NCBI GenBank assembly: GCA_964389805.1
Contig: CAYMFU010000037.1
Location: forward strand, 1-45,480
From: JAGTVG01 sp964389805
GTDB taxonomy: Bacteria > Bacteroidota > Bacteroidia > Cytophagales > Cyclobacteriaceae
Length of the DNA: 45,480 nucleotides
Reading direction: 5' to 3'
In this document: positions 41,131-45,480 of the stretch, in pieces
Layout of the letters: each line of letters begins with the position of its first letter
How positions within the stretch are numbered: the first letter of the stretch is position 1
Position numbers and translations under genes: made by a program
Notes under the pieces: generated by a model
Seen by the model: only the letters and a program-made list of their open reading frames with translations
Told to the model about the DNA's origin: nothing
Database searches by the model: none

Positions 41131-42459
41131 ATGTACAACCGAGAAAATTTTAAATCAAATGTTCTTAAGCGAAGGACTTTTATAAAGAGATCAGCCCGAG
41201 TTGGCGCAGCCACAATGTTTGCCGGCAGTTCGTTTGCTTTTGCTGAAGGATCCGATATCATCAAGGTGGGTTTGATTGGTGCCGGTGGAAGGGGAACCGG
41301 TGCCGGAATCATTCACTGTGCTGAATCATCAAAGGGTATAGAATTGGTAGCCATGGGCGATTTATTCCAGGATCACATCGATGAGGCTCCTGGTCGAATC
41401 AAGTCAAATCTTGAAAAGCGAAATCTACCGGTTAAAGATATCTATAAGGTTACCCCCGAAACCACGTTTGTTGGATTTGATGCCTATCAGAAGGTGATTG
41501 ACAGCGATGTAGATATGGTTATCCTCACAACTCCTCCTAATTTCAGGCCAATACATCTTCGGGCCGCTGTTGAAGCTGGGAAACACGTGTTTATGGAGAA
41601 GCCAGTAGCCGTTGATCCCACCGGTGTGCGGTCTGTTATGAAAAGTTCGGAATTAGCGAAGCAGAAAGGCCTTACACTTATTTCCGGTACCCAGATGAGA
41701 AGATTGAGATCTAATAGAGAAACGATTCAGAGAATTCACGATGGCGCCATTGGTGATATTGTTGGAGGGCAAGTTTATCGTTCAGGAGGCGCCATGCGCA
41801 ATTGGAGAACAGGAGAAAAAGTGAAAATAAATGAGTGGTCTGAGATGGAGTACCAGATCCGGAGATGGTTATTCTGGACCTGGCTCTCCGGTGATTTCAT
41901 TGTTGAAATGCATGTCCACAACCTGGATGTCATGAATTGGATTATGGATGCCCATCCAGTAATGTGCGTTGGCTTAGGGGGAAGACAAGCCAGGACCGGC
42001 ATGGAATACGGAAATATTTTTGATCATATCTCTGTAGAGTACACCTACCCAAATGATGTTCGTATTGAATATATGGGTACACAGATCGATAATTATGCTT
42101 ATCGTGGCGATCAACGTGTATCAGGAACAAAGGGATCTGCCATATTGGATTTCAAAAAAGGTGTGATAAAGGGCTCAAATCCATATGCATTTGAGGGTGA
42201 ATCCCCTAATCCTTCTGTGCTGCAATATAAGGAAATGATCGAGAGTATCCGCAATGGGGCAGCTTTGAATGAAGGAAGGCAGATTGCGGAAAGTACAATG
42301 ACTGCTATTATGGGTCGTATGAGCGCTTATTCTGGAAAAACACTTGATTGGGAATGGACTTTAAACGAATCCAAACTGGACCTCAGTCCTGATAACATGG
42401 AATTCGGGGATATGGAAAGAAGGGCGGTTGCAATTCCGGGCCTAACAAAACTTCATTAA
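41131..42459 (+). CDS. Tat-exported Gfo/Idh/MocA-family oxidoreductase
   Basis: The 442-residue product has a twin-arginine leader (LKRRTFIKRSARVGAATMFAG) followed by a Rossmann fold with IKVGLIGAGGRGTGAG. The catalytic loop VFMEKPVAVDPTGV carries the Lys of the EKP motif. FIVEMHVHNLDVMNWIMDAHP holds the conserved His residues of the C-terminal substrate domain. The family oxidises sugar hydroxyls with tightly bound NAD(P), often at C3 in Bacteroidota. The double DUF1080 gene follows by 103 bp on the same strand, so I infer a pair that oxidises then cleaves a glycoside. It has low similarity to the other Gfo/Idh protein at 28502. Confidence 0.92.
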   Translation: MYNRENFKSNVLKRRTFIKRSARVGAATMFAGSSFAFAEGSDIIKVGLIGAGGRGTGAGIIHCAESSKGIELVAMGDLFQDHIDEAPGRIKSNLEKRNLPVKDIYKVTPETTFVGFDAYQKVIDSDVDMVILTTPPNFRPIHLRAAVEAGKHVFMEKPVAVDPTGVRSVMKSSELAKQKGLTLISGTQMRRLRSNRETIQRIHDGAIGDIVGGQVYRSGGAMRNWRTGEKVKINEWSEMEYQIRRWLFWTWLSGDFIVEMHVHNLDVMNWIMDAHPVMCVGLGGRQARTGMEYGNIFDHISVEYTYPNDVRIEYMGTQIDNYAYRGDQRVSGTKGSAILDFKKGVIKGSNPYAFEGESPNPSVLQYKEMIESIRNGAALNEGRQIAESTMTAIMGRMSAYSGKTLDWEWTLNESKLDLSPDNMEFGDMERRAVAIPGLTKLH

Positions 42460-42562
42460 ATAAATGGAATCCTTACATATATGAATGATATATTCTACTC
42501 AATTTTAGTTGTATAGATTCAAACTCTCTTTTCTTTATTGTTTTAATTAATATTTTATTCTT

Positions 42563-43879
42563 ATGATTTCAATGGTTCGAACATACATAGTAACATTAGG
42601 TATATTCCTTTTACTTTCAAGATGTAATTTCAATACCCAGGCGGAAGATGATTTTGATCCATTGTTTAATGGAAAGGACCTGGATGGCTGGGTTAACGTA
42701 AACTGTGCACCGGAAACCTGGACTGTACGTGGAGGGATGATCATTTGCACCGGAGTGCCAACTGGCATTTTGCGTACGGAAAAACAGTATGAGAATTTCA
42801 TCCTTGAACTGGAATGGATGCATTTACATAAGGATGGGAATGCAGGATTGTTTATTCATTCCGATGATATCACCGCACCCGGCAAACCATTCTCGAGATC
42901 AGTCGAATGCCAGATCATGGATGGAAATCATGGCGACGTATTCGCCATTCATGGTGCCAGTATGACCAGGGATAATGAGGATCCCTTTGACAGGATTGGG
43001 TGGATGCGAACTTTTCCAAGAGAAGAAAGGGCAAATCCATATGGGCAATGGAACCACTATCGTGTAGAAAGCAGGGAAGGTATATTAACCCTGGCCGTGA
43101 ACGGTGAGATTGTTTCCAGGGCATTTCATGTAAATCCCAGGAAAGGTTATATATGCCTGGAATCTGAAGGAAGTGAAGTTCATTTCAAAAATATAAGGAT
43201 AAAAGAACTTCCCGGATCTTCCCCTCTGCCAGAGAACACAGCATATTTAGACAGGGGATATCAGTCCCTGTATAATGGCTTGGATCTGCGTGGATGGACC
43301 GAAAAAGGAGGGGTACATTTTTGGAAGCCAGATGACTGGACATTAATATGTGCAGGCGACTCCACGAAAAATGATGGCGGTATTCTATGGACGACCAATG
43401 AATATAGGGATTTTAATTTAATTATTGACTGGAGATTTACAGGTGAACCGGTAGCCAGGTCAGTACCTGTGATCTTGCCGGATGGAAGCCAGGCAGAAGG
43501 GAATAACAACGAGAAAATTACAGTTCCTATCAGGTATGCCGGGGAAGGGAAAATCTTTATAAGGGGATCAGAACACAATGGGATTTACATGACCAGTTGG
43601 CCGGAAGGTTCAGGTGGCTTGTCAGGCTATCGTGAAACTGATGTTTTTGATCCGGATAGCAGACAGTTAGCAACACCCCTTATTCATGCAGATAAAGTTA
43701 CCGGTGAATGGAATCGATTTGAGGTAATTGTTAAAAATGATCTGGTTTCCGTAATTCTTAATGATAAAGCTGTTATCAGAGAGGCACGGATACCAAATCC
43801 ATCTGAAACAGGTTCAATAGGGATCCAGGTTCCGGACTTTCCTATGGAATTTGCCAACATATACATTAAGGCATTATAG
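42563..43879 (+). CDS. Secreted protein with two DUF1080 domains
   Basis: The 438-residue product has a leader of about 22 residues ending LLLSRC; the Arg before Cys is unusual for a lipobox, so lipidation is uncertain. Domain 1 (about 30-215) opens with FDPLFNGKDLDGWVNVNC and closes with EVHFKNIRIKEL; domain 2 (about 228-438) opens with YQSLYNGLDLRGWTEKGG and closes with EFANIYIKAL. Both have the PF06439 fold seen in 3-keto-glycoside hydrolases. Tandem arrangement suggests two active sites, or one catalytic and one binding site. The gene follows the Gfo/Idh gene and faces the single-domain DUF1080 gene across the divergon. Confidence 0.88.
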   Translation: MISMVRTYIVTLGIFLLLSRCNFNTQAEDDFDPLFNGKDLDGWVNVNCAPETWTVRGGMIICTGVPTGILRTEKQYENFILELEWMHLHKDGNAGLFIHSDDITAPGKPFSRSVECQIMDGNHGDVFAIHGASMTRDNEDPFDRIGWMRTFPREERANPYGQWNHYRVESREGILTLAVNGEIVSRAFHVNPRKGYICLESEGSEVHFKNIRIKELPGSSPLPENTAYLDRGYQSLYNGLDLRGWTEKGGVHFWKPDDWTLICAGDSTKNDGGILWTTNEYRDFNLIIDWRFTGEPVARSVPVILPDGSQAEGNNNEKITVPIRYAGEGKIFIRGSEHNGIYMTSWPEGSGGLSGYRETDVFDPDSRQLATPLIHADKVTGEWNRFEVIVKNDLVSVILNDKAVIREARIPNPSETGSIGIQVPDFPMEFANIYIKAL

Positions 43880-44085
43880 TATAGCTCTTCAGTTCTTCTG
43901 TATACTGATACCATTAAGAGATCGGAATATCGTTTTATTTTAAAATTTATACGGATTTTTTTAAAGAAATATTTTCCAGATTGAACGAACAACAATTCCA
44001 TGGATTTGATTTCTAATAATATTTCGTAAATTGTTATTAAGATAGGTATCGAACAGCTGATTTTTTAGATAAGCATAATTCTATC

Positions 44086-45480
44086 ATGCAGCAGCGTAAA
44101 TCAGCCGCCATTATGTTCTCCGACATCGTTGGATATACTTCCCTGATGGGATCGGATGAAAAAAAGCGTTTGAATTCATAAGGAAGAATCGACGTATTCA
44201 CTGGCGACTTATCAAAAAATATAAAGGGCGACTGCTAAAGGAAATGGGTGACGGCATCCTGGCCAGTTTCCCTTCAGGCATTGACGCGATAAAATGTGGA
44301 TTTGCCATACAAAATGCGGTAAAAGAATTAGATATTCCCTTAAGAATTGGGATCCATCAGGGGGATGTCATCTTTGAGAAAAATGATGTTCTGGGTGATG
44401 GAGTAAATATATCATCCAGGATTCAGGGAATTGCTGATACATATGGAATTGTAATTTCTGAAACAGTTTTCAGGGATATTAAAAACAAGGATGGGCTAAA
44501 GATTGAATCCATTGGGCGTCAAGCACTAAAGGGTGTGGATGCACCAATCGAGGCTTACAGACTGATTAGTGCTGATACTACGTTCATGGATTATTCAATA
44601 GATACTGGTGAACTTATTAAGCCTATGGGATATAGTAGAACAACGCTTATCCTCGGAATAATATTCATCGCAATACTATCTTATGCCCTGGTTCACTTCT
44701 TGCCTAGATTGATCAATCCTCAGGAGGATATGGGCAAATCGATACTGGTACTACCTTTTGATAACTACCTCGGTACCGATACGCTGGAATATTTTGTAGC
44801 GGGTATGCATTCTGCCTTAATTGGTGATATTGGAAAGATTAGTTCTTTGCAGGTGAAATCCAAGACTACGGCAAATGCATTCAAAGATGCTGAAAAATTC
44901 ATTCCAGAAATTGCTGAAGAGCTTGGGGTAAACATAGTTGTGGAAGCCTCTGTTTATGTTTGGGAGATAGTGTGTGTTTTCAGGTTAAACTGGTTAGTGC
45001 TTATCCTGAAGAACAAACACTATGGGTAAAGGATTATTATGAAGATAAGAGCGAGATCCTTAATTTATATAACCTGGTAACCAGGGAAATCTCCAAAGAG
45101 ATCAATGTAATTCTTACACCACAGGAGGGAAAAATGTTTGCTGAATCAAGGGTAGTGGACAATGAGGCTTATGATGCTTATCTGAAGGGGATGTATTACT
45201 GGGAACAGCTTACTCCCGAGGGGCTTGAAAAGTCATTGGAATATTTTAACCTGGCCATGGAGATTGATCCGTCCTGGGCTTATCCATATGCGGCCATTGC
45301 TGCCTGGTGGGTAGGTGCGAAACAATTCAGCATAGTCCCGCCTTCTGTTGCCAATCCCCCACTATATGAAAACATCAACAAGGCGATTGAAATTGATCCC
45401 AATGCCGATTTTGTACAGTATGTTAATGCGCTAATTACAGTTTGGACAGAGGAGAATATAATGAAGTAATCTCCTTAACA
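44086..45480 (+). pseudogene. Class III adenylate cyclase fused to TPRs, frameshifted, cut by the window edge
   Basis: ATG 44086 opens MQQRKSAAIMFSDIVGYTSL, the metal-binding start of a class III cyclase. At 44159-44165 seven A's shift the frame: the first frame stops at 44179-44181, while the rest of the domain continues in the -1 frame (KAFEFIRKN...WRLIKKYKGRLLKEMGDG, then VLGDGVNISSRIQG). Cyclase residues Lys/Asp and Asn/Arg are otherwise intact. A membrane helix (44641-44703) and a periplasmic segment beginning SILVLPFDNYLG follow. A second shift occurs at about 44952-44957, where a lost T would restore EASV-L-CLGDSVCF. TPR-like sequence then runs to a stop at 45467-45469, still mid-array. 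Inactivation, or base-call errors at homopolymers, would both explain this. Confidence 0.8.

Noticed and set aside
44159..44181. Programmed -1 frameshift as the preferred reading of the cyclase gene
   Set aside because: The heptamer fits, but a second shift downstream and a mid-array stop are not explained by it; decay or sequencing error is simpler. Kept only as a check.

Overview
This window is chromosomal DNA from a member of the Bacteroidota, probably a free-living polysaccharide degrader. The evidence is roughly 40% GC, AT-rich leaders without strong Shine-Dalgarno sequences, many secreted or lipoprotein glycoside hydrolases, Tat-dependent Gfo/Idh oxidoreductases with DUF1080 proteins, roughly 790-residue FtsX/MacB-type permeases, and TPR proteins fused to class III nucleotide cyclases. 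The family or genus cannot be fixed from the sequence. I found no tRNA, rRNA, CRISPR array, insertion sequence or prophage.

Layout. 1-340 is the start of a secreted GH5 glycanase running off the left edge (-). 683-4196 holds a secreted TPR protein (+) and a large secreted alpha/beta-hydrolase (-). 4501-4776 is the decayed 3' end of a cyclase/TPR gene. 4911-8877 is a divergon: a sigma-54 activator (+) faces a three-gene operon (-) of a small unknown protein, a PanE-like dehydrogenase and an NmrA-like reductase; the gap holds a sigma-54-type promoter and a pair of palindromic repeats. 8999-16385 holds a corrinoid-methyltransferase-like UROD-family protein, an ABC-2 exporter, a double SGNH esterase and an amidase. 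16410-19816 holds a TPR-adenylate cyclase and a GH16 lipoprotein. 19951-28306 (-) is a run of a membrane protein, a serine hydrolase, a sialidase-like propeller protein, a GH39-like enzyme, a GH2 enzyme and a four-helix membrane cyclase; the last four are probably one operon. 28502-33999 (-) holds a Gfo/Idh oxidoreductase, an NADP-dependent reductase, a 7TM-AraC regulator and an Lnt-like N-acyltransferase. 34413-39231 (+) holds two tandem FtsX/MacB permeases. 39247-43879 holds a membrane methyltransferase and a divergent 3-keto-glycoside set (DUF1080 against Gfo/Idh plus double DUF1080). 44086 to the right edge is a frameshifted cyclase/TPR gene, related to the relic at 4501.

How the genes fit together. 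The main theme is glycan breakdown (GH5, GH16, GH2, GH39-like, sialidase-like, SGNH esterases, 3-keto-glycoside enzymes) without any SusC/SusD pair in view. The second theme is cyclic-nucleotide signalling: two intact cyclases and two decaying loci of one further family. The membrane cyclase sits 53 bp upstream of the GH2 gene on the same strand. The best candidates for something new are the sigma-54 redox divergon, the cyclase-glycosidase operon, and an intrinsic terminator with no gene ending at it, beside a palindrome, in the 3-keto-glycoside divergon.
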